Assembly (NCBI GenBank): GCA_026712905.1
Contig: JAPOPM010000223.1
Coordinates: 1-64,000 of the forward strand
DNA length: 64,000 nt
Direction of reading: 5' to 3'
Source of the DNA: Deltaproteobacteria bacterium
GTDB lineage: Bacteria; Desulfobacterota; Binatia; UBA9968; JAJDTQ01
The translations under genes were made by a program, and so were the position numbers. Below, in pieces: positions 41,428 to 49,309 of this stretch. The notes beneath the pieces were generated by a model. The model was given only the letters and a program-made list of their open reading frames with translations. It searched no databases and was not told the DNA's origin. How positions within the stretch are numbered: position 1 is the first letter of the stretch; each line of letters opens with the position of its first letter.

Positions 41428-41847
41428 ATGCTGCGCATTACGAGCCGCATCAGTCTGGACGAAGACGAGATCGAGGAGCGGTTCATCCGCGCCTCGGGGC
41501 CCGGCGGTCAGAACGTCAACAAGGTGGCCAGCGCGGTCCAGCTCCGGTTCAGCATCGTCGATTCGCCGTCGCTGCCGGAAGCCGTGCGGGAACGCCTGCG
41601 GCGGATCGCCGGCACGCGGGTGGACAAGCGCGGGGTGTTGACCATCGAGGCCAAGCGCTACCGCGACCAGTCGCGCAACCGCGAGGATGCGCTGGAACGT
41701 CTGGCCGCGCTGATCCGCAAGGCCGCGGAGCCGCCGCCTCCACGCCGCCCCACCAAGCCCACCGCCGCATCGCGCCGGCGCCGCCTCGACGACAAGCGCA
41801 AGCGGGGCGAGACCAAGAAGTCGCGCCGTCCCGACATCGCGGAGTGA
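41428..41847 (+). CDS. arfB: Alternative ribosome-rescue factor ArfB (peptidyl-tRNA hydrolase)
   Basis: A 139-residue protein with the release-factor GGQ motif in ASGPGGQNVNK (residues 26-28) and no codon-recognition domain. The C-terminal tail (about 105-139) is rich in Arg and Lys, the part that enters the empty mRNA channel of stalled ribosomes. ATG 41428 has CGGAGG upstream; an earlier in-frame ATG at 41377 is less likely. It is divergent from sppA. Confidence 0.94.
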   Translation: MLRITSRISLDEDEIEERFIRASGPGGQNVNKVASAVQLRFSIVDSPSLPEAVRERLRRIAGTRVDKRGVLTIEAKRYRDQSRNREDALERLAALIRKAAEPPPPRRPTKPTAASRRRRLDDKRKRGETKKSRRPDIAE

Positions 41848-41893
41848 CGCCCTCCTCGCGGGAACGCTCCGCCGCCGGTCCGGGCGCCCCGAT

Positions 41894-42634
41894 TCAATGC
41901 AGCGTTGGCGGTTCGTCGTTTCTTTTCTTTCCCTCGACGACGCGGAAACGCCGCTTCAGGCGCGCGAGCCTGAAGCGATAGTACTCGTGCCGCGCCCGAG
42001 CCCATGAACGCCTCGGGTTCAGCATGTGGCCCCATTTCAGGTAGACGTAGCCGAACGCCATGCCTCCCAGGTGGCCGAGGTGGGAAATACCCGAGTTGCC
42101 CGGGCTGATGGACGAGAAGAAAGCGATGGCGCCGATGATGAGCACGAAGTACTTCATGCGGATGGGGAACAGCAGATAGAGGTAGATGACGTTGTTCGGG
42201 TAGAGCCGCCCGTACGCCAGCAGCACGCCGTAGATGGCCGCGGAAGCCCCGATGGTGGGAATGCCCTGGTTCGGCTCCAGGAACAGCACGCACAGACCGC
42301 CTCCGACCGCGCTGACCCAGTAGTACCTGAGGAAGAACCGCGTGCCCCAGGCCCGTTCCAGGTCGCACCCGAACATCCACAGAGCGAGCATGTTGAACAG
42401 GATGTGGAACAGGCCGAAGTGCAGGAACTGGTAGGTGAAGAGTTGCCAGATGTGCAACTGGTTCCACACGAGCTGCGGGACCAGACCGAAGATCCACAGG
42501 AGCGGGGGCCCGCCGAGGAAGGGAAGCTGAAAGACGAAGACGGTGATGTTGACGATCAGCAGCCACTTGACCGCCGGCGTTACCGGACCTCCGAAGCTGA
42601 ACGAGCCGTAGGAGGGCTGGTTCCGGTACATCAT
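41894..42634 (-). CDS. Rhomboid-family intramembrane serine protease
   Basis: A 246-residue protein with about six membrane helices. The catalytic serine is in TIGASAAIYG (Ser131) and the histidine in HLGHLGGMAFGY (His188). Additional family marks are YQFLHFGLFHILFNMLALW, with the conserved His and Asn of the oxyanion region. The basic C-terminal tail (about 205-246) is cytoplasmic. It is a single gene convergent with arfB; its substrate is unknown. Confidence 0.93.
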   Translation of the reverse strand: MMYRNQPSYGSFSFGGPVTPAVKWLLIVNITVFVFQLPFLGGPPLLWIFGLVPQLVWNQLHIWQLFTYQFLHFGLFHILFNMLALWMFGCDLERAWGTRFFLRYYWVSAVGGGLCVLFLEPNQGIPTIGASAAIYGVLLAYGRLYPNNVIYLYLLFPIRMKYFVLIIGAIAFFSSISPGNSGISHLGHLGGMAFGYVYLKWGHMLNPRRSWARARHEYYRFRLARLKRRFRVVEGKKRNDEPPTLH

Positions 42635-42686
42635 GCCTTCAATATACCGTATTGCATGGGGCGCCGTAAGCCGCTAAGCGTGGGGC

Positions 42687-43655
42687 ATGAAGATTCTCAT
42701 TACCGGCGGAACCGGCGTGAACGGCGCGGCCACCGCTCGCCTTCTCGTGTCCCAGGGGCAGCGGCCCGTGCTGCTGGACAGCCGCGTGGACCCGTCACTG
42801 ATCGCGGACATCGCGGACGACGTGGACGTGGTCACCGGCGACATTCTCGATGGTGCCGCGCTGCGCGAGACGGTGTCGGCCCACGGAATCACCCACATCG
42901 TGCACATGGCGGCGCTGATGCCCGGCCCGGCCGAGGCCAACCCTTCCCTGGGCATCGCCATCGGCGTGGACGGGACCCTGAACGTGCTGGAGGCGGCCCG
43001 CGCGTGCGACGTTCGGCGCGTGGTCTATACCAGCTCCAACGCCTTCGTCGGCGAGATCCGCGGCAAGCACGGCGACCCCGATTTCGTCCCCCTGGACGAA
43101 ACCCATCCGCCCAACCCCGCCGACATCTACGGCGTCACCAAGGTCTGCTCCGAGACGTTGGGCAACTACTACCGCAAGCGCTACGGCGTCGAGTTCGTGG
43201 CCCTGCGCTACCCCTCCATTTACGGCCCGGGCAAGCTCGCGCGCCACGGTGTCCTGGCTCTCTACGGCAAGATCATCGAGGACGCCATCGCCGGACGCGG
43301 GTTTACGATCCCGCGCGGCGGCGACCAGCGCAACGATGTCGTTTACGTCGGCGACGTGGCGCACTCCATCGTGCTGGCGCTGAACGCCGAGAACCTGACC
43401 CAATGGATCTTCAACATCGGCACCGCCCAGGGCGTCACCCTCAAGGACTTCGCCGCCGAGTTGAAACGCCACTTCCCGGACGCCAGGCTCGACATCGGTC
43501 CCGGCCTCGACTTCCGCGAGGGCTACAAACAGAGCTACTGCAAGTTCGATATTACCAAGGCCAAAGAGCAACTGGGGTACGCGCCGCGGTACGACCTGGA
43601 GCGGGGCGTCGCGGACTATATCGAGAGCGTCCGGAGGCTTGGGTTGGAAGTTTGA
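42687..43655 (+). CDS. NAD-dependent epimerase/dehydratase-like protein
   Basis: A 322-residue extended SDR with TGGTGVNG at 7-14, Asp after the second strand (VLLDSRVD), SSNAFVG near 113 and YGVTK near 148, followed by LRYPSIYGPG. Similar in length to the protein at 29329-30297 but clearly divergent. It may be a nucleotide-sugar epimerase or a reductase in catabolism; the isolated position between the divergent rhomboid gene and a GST gene gives no further clue. Confidence 0.87.
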   Translation: MKILITGGTGVNGAATARLLVSQGQRPVLLDSRVDPSLIADIADDVDVVTGDILDGAALRETVSAHGITHIVHMAALMPGPAEANPSLGIAIGVDGTLNVLEAARACDVRRVVYTSSNAFVGEIRGKHGDPDFVPLDETHPPNPADIYGVTKVCSETLGNYYRKRYGVEFVALRYPSIYGPGKLARHGVLALYGKIIEDAIAGRGFTIPRGGDQRNDVVYVGDVAHSIVLALNAENLTQWIFNIGTAQGVTLKDFAAELKRHFPDARLDIGPGLDFREGYKQSYCKFDITKAKEQLGYAPRYDLERGVADYIESVRRLGLEV

Positions 43656-43743
43656 GGACGGGCGGGCATCGGTAGTCCTGCCCCCCGGTTTGTGCTATCG
43701 TCGCGACAAGGGACTGGGGTGATGACGATCAGGAGGTTGCGGC

Positions 43744-44346
43744 ATGAAACTCTACCATTTTCCACCTTCGACGAACTCCTTGAAGGTGCGGATCGCCTTG
43801 CTGGAGAAGGGGTTGGAATTCGAAAGCGTCGTGATCGACCTGACGAAACGGGAACAGAAAGACCCGGAGTATCTCAAGATCCATCCCTTCGGGCAAGTGC
43901 CCGCCCTCGATGACGACGGCTTCGTGGTTTACGACTCCACCGTCATCAACGAATACCTGGAGGACGAGTATCCGCACCCGCCTCTCCTGCCCGCGGACTC
44001 CGAAGACCGCGCCGCCGCACGCCTGTTGGAAGACTACCGCGACAACCACGTCAATCCCCACTTCGTGACCCTGATTCACGAATACCGAAAGCCCGAGGAG
44101 GAGCGTGACGGCGGGCTCATCCGCCAGACGCAGGCGAATATCGTGGGGGCGTTCGCCGCGCTCGACACACAACTCCAGGGGCGGGAGTATCTTGCGGGCT
44201 CCTTCAGCCTCGCCGACATCGCCTACATGCCCAATGTCGCCCTGCTGGAACGCTTCCAGGTGTCCTTGGATCCGGACTTCAAGAACGTAACCGGCTGGAT
44301 CGGACGGTTGCGCACCCGCGCAAGCTATTCCGCCACACAGAACTAG
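43744..44346 (+). CDS. Glutathione S-transferase-like protein
   Basis: A 200-residue GST. The N-terminal domain starts KLYHFPPSTNSLKVRIALLEKG with the likely catalytic serine near residue 9-11, then HPFGQVPALDDDGFVVYDSTVINEYLE. The helical domain has GSFSLADIAYMP, the N-cap motif. Such proteins detoxify electrophiles or act as isomerases or dehalogenases in degradation routes. It precedes the phosphatidylcholine synthase gene by 33 bases. Confidence 0.9.
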   Translation: MKLYHFPPSTNSLKVRIALLEKGLEFESVVIDLTKREQKDPEYLKIHPFGQVPALDDDGFVVYDSTVINEYLEDEYPHPPLLPADSEDRAAARLLEDYRDNHVNPHFVTLIHEYRKPEEERDGGLIRQTQANIVGAFAALDTQLQGREYLAGSFSLADIAYMPNVALLERFQVSLDPDFKNVTGWIGRLRTRASYSATQN

Positions 44347-44379
44347 TGCCGTCCCTGGAGCCGCGCTCTCCCTGCCCAC

Positions 44380-45087
44380 TTGCCCTTGCGATTGTTGCTA
44401 GCCTGGCTGGTGCACCTCTACACGGCCCTCGGGGCGGCGGTGGCGGTGTTCACGGTTGCGCTGGTGGCCGGCGGCCGCTATCGCGAGGCACTGGCGCTCA
44501 TGGGGCTGGCGCTGGTTCTCGACGCGACCGACGGCACTCTCGCTCGCGCGGCGCGGGTCAAGGAACTGGTTCCACGGGTCGATGGCGCCCGTCTGGACGA
44601 CATCGTCGACTACCTCAACTACGTCTTCGTCCCCTGCTTCCTATTCCTCTGGGCCGGGCTGTTGCCCGCCGGCCACGGGTGGTGGATCGTGTGTCTGCCC
44701 CTCCTGGCGAGCGCGTACGGCTTCTCGCAGGCCGACGCCAAGACCCCGGACCATTTCTTCCTGGGGTTTCCCTCGTACTGGAACGTGGTAGCGTTCTACT
44801 GCTTCGTGCTGGAGTTGAGCCCCTGGTTCAACGCGTTCCTGGTCATCTCCTTGTCGGTGATGGTATTCGTACCCATCCGATACATCTATCCGAGCCGGAA
44901 CGCCTTCCTCCAGGGTCTGACCATCACGTTGGGGGCTGTTTGGGGAGTGCTCTGTTTCGTGGTCGTATTCTACCTGCCCACCCCACCGCCGGGCGTGGCC
45001 TGGGCCTCGCTGTTCTTCCCGGCCTATTACCTCGGATTGTCGTTCTGGTCGCACTGGCGGCACGGCCCTTCGATTTCGCGCCACTGA
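44380..45087 (+). CDS. pcs: Phosphatidylcholine synthase-like CDP-alcohol phosphatidyltransferase
   Basis: A 235-residue inner-membrane enzyme with about seven or eight helices. The CDP-alcohol signature is DATDGTLARAARVKELVPRV then DGARLDDIVDY at about residues 48-78; the Pcs-specific segments AWLVHLYTALGA, TPDHFFLGFPSYWNVVAFY and FVPIRYIYPSR are also present. It joins CDP-diacylglycerol and choline. The start is TTG; the first helix begins immediately, and no ATG is available nearby. No choline uptake gene is adjacent. Confidence 0.82.
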   Translation: MPLRLLLAWLVHLYTALGAAVAVFTVALVAGGRYREALALMGLALVLDATDGTLARAARVKELVPRVDGARLDDIVDYLNYVFVPCFLFLWAGLLPAGHGWWIVCLPLLASAYGFSQADAKTPDHFFLGFPSYWNVVAFYCFVLELSPWFNAFLVISLSVMVFVPIRYIYPSRNAFLQGLTITLGAVWGVLCFVVVFYLPTPPPGVAWASLFFPAYYLGLSFWSHWRHGPSISRH

Positions 45088-45123
45088 CCCGGCGCTGGTT
45101 GATTCGCATATTGAATATGCGAA

Positions 45124-45312
45124 CTAGTGTCGTGTCCCGTAAATACCTGGCATAATTTGCTGGTCTTTTTCGCCGTCGGCTGCGTTACGTCACCCCGGGC
45201 CTTGACCCGGGGTCTTCCTCGCGTGGTGCCCGCCACTGCTCGTCATCGCGCCTTGCCGACGACGAAAAATCCTGCGCAACTTATGCCAGGTATTTACGGG
45301 ACACGACACTAG
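45124..45312. repeat. MITE-like element with perfect 32-base terminal inverted repeats
   Basis: CTAGTGTCGTGTCCCGTAAA... at 45124-45155 is matched base for base by its complement at 45281-45312. The 189-base element carries no reading frame of note; its interior holds another short palindrome around CCCCGGG. It occupies most of the 273-base gap after pcs. TA at each end within CTAG could be a target duplication of the kind made by IS630/mariner-type transposases. Confidence 0.8.
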
Positions 45313-45360
45313 CCAGACATCACACCAGGCTCAGGGCGAAGCGGATGGATCGGGGTTGCG

Positions 45361-45840
45361 CTAACGCGTGGGCTCCACCGACTCGTCGCGGTGGATGCGG
45401 ATGGCAAGCACATCCGCTTCGGCGCACAACTGCTGTTCGCAGCTCAACGTACAACGCACGACGGTCTTGCGCCCCTCGACCTTGCCGAGGGTGGCGCGCA
45501 ACTCCAGGGGTTTCCCGAGAGGGGTCGGGCGGCGGTAGTTGATATTCATGCTGGCGGTGACGAAGAACACCCGCGGCGCGCTGCCGATGGGACGCTGCTC
45601 GTCCCGGTAGGCACGGGCGATGGCGAGGTTGAGGCTGTGGCAGTCAAGGAGGGTCGCGATGACACCGCCGTTCACCACCTCGCGCGTGCCGCCGGAGTGG
45701 TGCGGCTGCGCGGTCCACGTGCACACGGCGTCATCGCCGTCCCAGTGGCTCTTGACCTGGAGCCCCTGCTCGTTGGCCGGTCCGCAGCCGTAACACAGGG
45801 TCGTCGCGCCCTGATCCTGGAAGGGCAAGTCCTCGGTCAT
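45361..45840 (-). CDS. PaaI-type hotdog thioesterase
   Basis: A 159-residue protein. The N-terminus carries CYGCGPANEQGL, then HHSGGTREVVNGGVIATLLDCHSLN, which gives the asparagine/aspartate pair of PaaI-like acyl-CoA thioesterases, and NINYRRPTPLGKPLELRATLG. The cysteine pair in the first 20 residues is common in this subgroup. It probably hydrolyses a short or aromatic acyl-CoA. It follows the FAH-family gene by 46 bases and is likely cotranscribed. Confidence 0.85.
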   Translation of the reverse strand: MTEDLPFQDQGATTLCYGCGPANEQGLQVKSHWDGDDAVCTWTAQPHHSGGTREVVNGGVIATLLDCHSLNLAIARAYRDEQRPIGSAPRVFFVTASMNINYRRPTPLGKPLELRATLGKVEGRKTVVRCTLSCEQQLCAEADVLAIRIHRDESVEPTR

Positions 45841-45886
45841 CCATCCTCCCCCTTGGTGGGCCGGGTCGCCGCCGGCGCCGCACCGA

Positions 45887-46753
45887 CTATCCGGCGCGCG
45901 CCACTCCCAGCCGGAGCTGCCCGACTCCTGCGATCTCCGCCACCAGCTCGTCGCCCGCCGCCAGTTGCTGCTGGAAGTCCGGGGAGTCCGGGTTGCCGCT
46001 GGCGATGAGGTCGCCGGGCTTGAGGGTTCCCACTTGCGACAGGTAGCTCACCAGCCGCGCCACGCCGTTGATCATGCCGCCGGTGCCGGCGGACTGCCGC
46101 AGGTCGTCGTTGACCCACAGGCGCATCTCCAGGGCTTGCGGATCGGGTATCTCGTCGCGGGTCACGATCCACGGTCCCACCGGCGCGAAGGTGTCGAAAC
46201 CCTTGCGCACGCAGCGGGTGCCCATGAGATTCTTGCCTGACCCGTATCCCCGTGCGGTAACGTCCAGGATGACGCTGTAACCGAATACGGCGTCCAGTGC
46301 CTCGTCCTCGGAAAGATCCCGGCACTCCCGGCCGATGACGACGCACAACTCCAGCTCCGGGAAGATGGTTTCGGCGTTGGCCGGGATGACGATGTCGTCG
46401 CCCGGACCGACGACCGCGGACGGCGGCTTGAGGAAGATGTGTTCCAGCAACTCGTCCGGGGATCTCTGGCCCGCCTGACCGCGTCCGCCGGCGTTTGCGA
46501 GGTTCGCGCTGCCGCGGTGGTAGTTGCCGGCCGCGGCCCAGATCTTGGAAGGCGCCGGCACCGGGGCGGCGAGCTGCGTGGCGTCGAGGGTGACCGGAGT
46601 CCCTTCCGCGACGGCGCGCTCGATGGCCTCACGGCTCTCTTCATAGGAGGCCGCCAGCTCGAGCATCGAGCCACAGACGCCGTCCAATGACACCAACCCA
46701 TCGTCTGATTTGACCGCGGCCACGGTACCGTCCTTGAGAGTCGCAAACCGCAT
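45887..46753 (-). CDS. Fumarylacetoacetate hydrolase-family protein
   Basis: A 288-residue protein. Metal-binding carboxylates lie in FPELELCVVIGRECRD (about 120-135) and in the strand ILDVTARGYG (about 155-163). The N-terminal region RFATLKDGTVAAVKSDDGLVSL is the usual small domain. Family members cleave C-C bonds or hydrate/decarboxylate aromatic-degradation intermediates. It is upstream of the thioesterase gene. Confidence 0.92.
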   Translation of the reverse strand: MRFATLKDGTVAAVKSDDGLVSLDGVCGSMLELAASYEESREAIERAVAEGTPVTLDATQLAAPVPAPSKIWAAAGNYHRGSANLANAGGRGQAGQRSPDELLEHIFLKPPSAVVGPGDDIVIPANAETIFPELELCVVIGRECRDLSEDEALDAVFGYSVILDVTARGYGSGKNLMGTRCVRKGFDTFAPVGPWIVTRDEIPDPQALEMRLWVNDDLRQSAGTGGMINGVARLVSYLSQVGTLKPGDLIASGNPDSPDFQQQLAAGDELVAEIAGVGQLRLGVARAG

Positions 46754-46814
46754 CCAATACCTCCCTGGGTTCGGGGCGTCGCTTGAGCCCGAAATCTACC
46801 CCCTCCCCCCGATT

Positions 46815-46843
46815 CGTCATTCCCGCGGAAGCGGGAATCCAGG
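46815..46843. repeat. REP-like palindromic repeat
   Basis: A complete CGTCATTCCCGCGGAAGCGGGAATCCAGG copy in the 114-base gap between the FAH-family and gloB genes, direct orientation. Confidence 0.8.
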
Positions 46844-46867
46844 CGGGGCGAGGGGGGAACTCGGATC

Positions 46868-47638
46868 CTAGTAGGCGTCCTTGAGTTCCCGTACCTTGGC
46901 GAACACGGAAACCGGGTCCGTCCCGACTCCCGGGAAGCGGTCGGCCAACCCCTTCTTGATCTCGTCGCTTTCGCAGCGGAGGAAGGGATTGGTCGCGAGT
47001 TCGTCGTCCAGGCGGGAGGGAACCGTGAACTGATCCTTGGACCGGAGTGCCTGCACCGCCTCCAGCCGCCGGCGGACATCCTCGTTGCCGGGTTCCACCG
47101 TCAGCGCGAACTGGAGGTTCTTTTCGGTGTACTCGTGGCCGCAGTAGACGAAGGTGTCACCGGAAAGGTCGCGAAGCTTCCCCAGGGAGGAGGTCATCTG
47201 CTCGGCGGTTCCCTCGAAGACCCGGCCGCAGCCGCCGGCGAACAAGGCATCTCCGCTGAAGAGCCTTCCCGGGAACACGAAGCCCAGGTGCCCGATGGTA
47301 TGGCCCGGAATGAACAGAACGTTCCCGCCCTCTTCCCCAACCTCGATATCGTCCCCCTCCATGAGCCGATGCGTGATGCCCGGGATGCGGTGCTCGTCCA
47401 CCTTGGCGCCGAACACCTTCAGATCGGGCTTCTGCCGGAGGAGATACTCGTTTCCGCCGGTGTGGTCCCGGTGGTGGTGGGTGTTGAGGATCGCCACGAG
47501 ATCGACCCCTTCCTCCTGCACCGTACGCCAGACAGGCTCGCCCTCGGAGGGGTCCACGATGCTCGCCTTGTTGGTCTTCTCGCACACCAGGAGGTAACCG
47601 TAGTTGTCCCTTAGCAGCGGTATCTGAACGATTCTCAT
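46868..47638 (-). CDS. gloB: Hydroxyacylglutathione hydrolase (glyoxalase II)
   Basis: A 256-residue metallo-beta-lactamase-fold enzyme. The dinuclear site THHHRDH is at 53-59, further ligands are in FIPGHTIGHLGF, FSGDALFAGGCGR and YCGHEYTEKNL. The C-terminal helical domain with the glutathione-binding region (KDQFTVPSRLDDELATNPFL) is present, so this is true GloB rather than a generic hydrolase. Start 47638 is chosen because the family begins here; the frame continues upstream without similarity. Confidence 0.95.
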   Translation of the reverse strand: MRIVQIPLLRDNYGYLLVCEKTNKASIVDPSEGEPVWRTVQEEGVDLVAILNTHHHRDHTGGNEYLLRQKPDLKVFGAKVDEHRIPGITHRLMEGDDIEVGEEGGNVLFIPGHTIGHLGFVFPGRLFSGDALFAGGCGRVFEGTAEQMTSSLGKLRDLSGDTFVYCGHEYTEKNLQFALTVEPGNEDVRRRLEAVQALRSKDQFTVPSRLDDELATNPFLRCESDEIKKGLADRFPGVGTDPVSVFAKVRELKDAY

Positions 47639-47794
47639 GCGCGCCTTTATAGCAAAACGGGGAGGCCCGGACCATAGGCGGGACCTTGCCGCCTTTCGGG
47701 CGAAAGCCCGGCCGAGACTTCGCCGACCAACCGCCCGCGGGTCGACCGTGGCGCCACGATTGACCTGCGGCACGGGTTTGCCTACCCTGAACTC

Positions 47795-48967
47795 ATGCTC
47801 AAAGCCGGAGTCGGACAGTCGTCGCAATCCGAGACCCATGCAGCCATCGAGGAGGCCGCCAGAGGCGCCATGGCCGGCCTTCCGGACCGTAACGCCGACC
47901 TGGCGGTGCTCTACGCCACGGTCGACCACGCCGGAGGGCTGGAGCAGGAGCTGGCCGCGCTCCAGCGCATCACCGGCACCCGCAACGTCGTGGGTTGCAG
48001 CGGCCTGGGCATCCTGACGGACAGCGGCGAGATCGAGGGGGACTCCGGCGTGGCCGTGATGGCGCTGGCTTCCGACACCCTGCGGGCGCGCCCCTTCATC
48101 CGGGATGCCCTCAAGGGCAATGACGCGGCGGCGGGCCAGGACATCGCCAACGCCGTGGGAGCCGATTCCCCTTCCCTGACCGTGCTGCTGGCCGACGGTT
48201 ACCGAAGCCGCCCCGACACCCTGCTGGAGGGCATGGCCAGCGCCGGCCATGCGAGTCCCGTGGTGGGCGCGGGCGCGTCGGAGAACGGCAGCCACGGCCG
48301 CACCTACCAGTTCTACGAGGACCGGGTGACCAGCAACAGCGTGGTAGGCTTCGCGCTGTCGGGTGCCGGTACCACCGCGGTCGAGCTGACCCAAGGCTGC
48401 CAACCCGTGGGCGAGCCCATGGTCATCACGAAGGCCCACGAGAACCTCATCTTCGAGATCAACGACCGCCCCGCCTTCGAGGTGTTCGTGGACCTCATCG
48501 GGAAACCTTTTCAGCAGGACCTCCGCCGCGCGCTGGCGTTCGTGTTCGTGGGACTCTCGCCGGACCCGCTGCAGACCGAGATCGAACCCGGACAGTATCT
48601 CGTGCGCAACATTATCGGCCTGGACGCGCAGAGGGGCATCCTGGCGGTAGCCCAACCCGTGGAAGCCGGGCAGGCGCTGATCTTTACGCTGCGGGACGGG
48701 CAGCGCGCGCGGGAGGACCTCCGGCAGATGCTGGAACGGCAGACGGCGCGGCTGGAAGGAAGGACGCCGCGGCTCGGGCTCTACTTCAACTGCTGCGCGC
48801 GCGGCAGCGGCCTGTACGGCGTGCCCGGCATCGACACGGCCTACATCAAGCACGCGCTGGCCGATGTGCCGGTCATCGGCTTCTTCGGCAACTACGAGAT
48901 CGGCCCCATGGCCGGCGGCAACCACCTGCTCACCTACACCGGCGTGCTCGCGCTGGTGACCGACTGA
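47795..48967 (+). CDS. FIST-domain sensory protein
   Basis: A 390-residue soluble protein with FIST_N (about 30-215) and FIST_C (about 220-365). Recognisable parts are NVVGCSGLGILTDSGEIEG, HASPVVGAGASENGS, and the C-terminal GLYFNCCARGSGLYGVPGIDT and VIGFFGNYEIGPMAGGNHL, where the double cysteine is conserved in FIST_C. FIST domains are predicted small-ligand (possibly amino acid) sensors, but no signalling domain is attached here. It is a monocistronic gene divergent from gloB. Confidence 0.88.
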   Translation: MLKAGVGQSSQSETHAAIEEAARGAMAGLPDRNADLAVLYATVDHAGGLEQELAALQRITGTRNVVGCSGLGILTDSGEIEGDSGVAVMALASDTLRARPFIRDALKGNDAAAGQDIANAVGADSPSLTVLLADGYRSRPDTLLEGMASAGHASPVVGAGASENGSHGRTYQFYEDRVTSNSVVGFALSGAGTTAVELTQGCQPVGEPMVITKAHENLIFEINDRPAFEVFVDLIGKPFQQDLRRALAFVFVGLSPDPLQTEIEPGQYLVRNIIGLDAQRGILAVAQPVEAGQALIFTLRDGQRAREDLRQMLERQTARLEGRTPRLGLYFNCCARGSGLYGVPGIDTAYIKHALADVPVIGFFGNYEIGPMAGGNHLLTYTGVLALVTD

Positions 48968-48998
48968 CCTCCTGTCTGCCCGTCACCCCCCGATACGG

Positions 48999-49305
48999 TC
49001 ATTCCCGCGAAGCAGGCTGTGTCAAAACGTCGTCCGGGCAAGAATTGGCGCCACCCCCCCGAGTCGTCATTCCCGCGAAAGCGGGAATCCAGGGGTGGTG
49101 GTGGGGCGCACAGCGGCGTTTCCCCGCCTCCCCACCCCTGGATTCCCGCTTTCGCGGGAATGACGATTCAGGGGGTTGTTGCCTCTCTCAGATGGAGTTT
49201 TGACACAGCCTGCTTCGCGGGAATGACGACTTGGGGGAGTGGCGCCAATTCTTGTCCGGACGACGTTTTGACACAGCCTGGGAAGCGGGAATCCAGGGGT
49301 GGAGC
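48999..49305. repeat. Nested inverted repeats: MITE-like element inserted in a REP-like hairpin
   Basis: REP half CATTCCCGCGAAGC (near 48999-49013) is interrupted by an element with terminal repeats AGGCTGTGTCAAAACGTCGT (49013-49032) and its complement (49260-49279); the REP other half GGAAGCGGGAATCCAGG resumes at 49281. Inside, a second REP pair (49066-49094 and 49136-49165) faces itself, and a further GTTTTGACACAGCCT copy lies at 49197-49211. The 342-base gap holds no gene. Confidence 0.75.
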
Positions 49306-49309
49306 GGGG

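Noticed and set aside
47639-48925. N-terminal extension of GloB
   Set aside because: GloB starts canonically with MRIVQIPLL at 47638; the extension is antisense to the FIST gene.
48999-49305. CRISPR-like array
   Set aside because: Repeats are inverted and nested, of different lengths, with no regular spacers; they fit REP and MITE elements.
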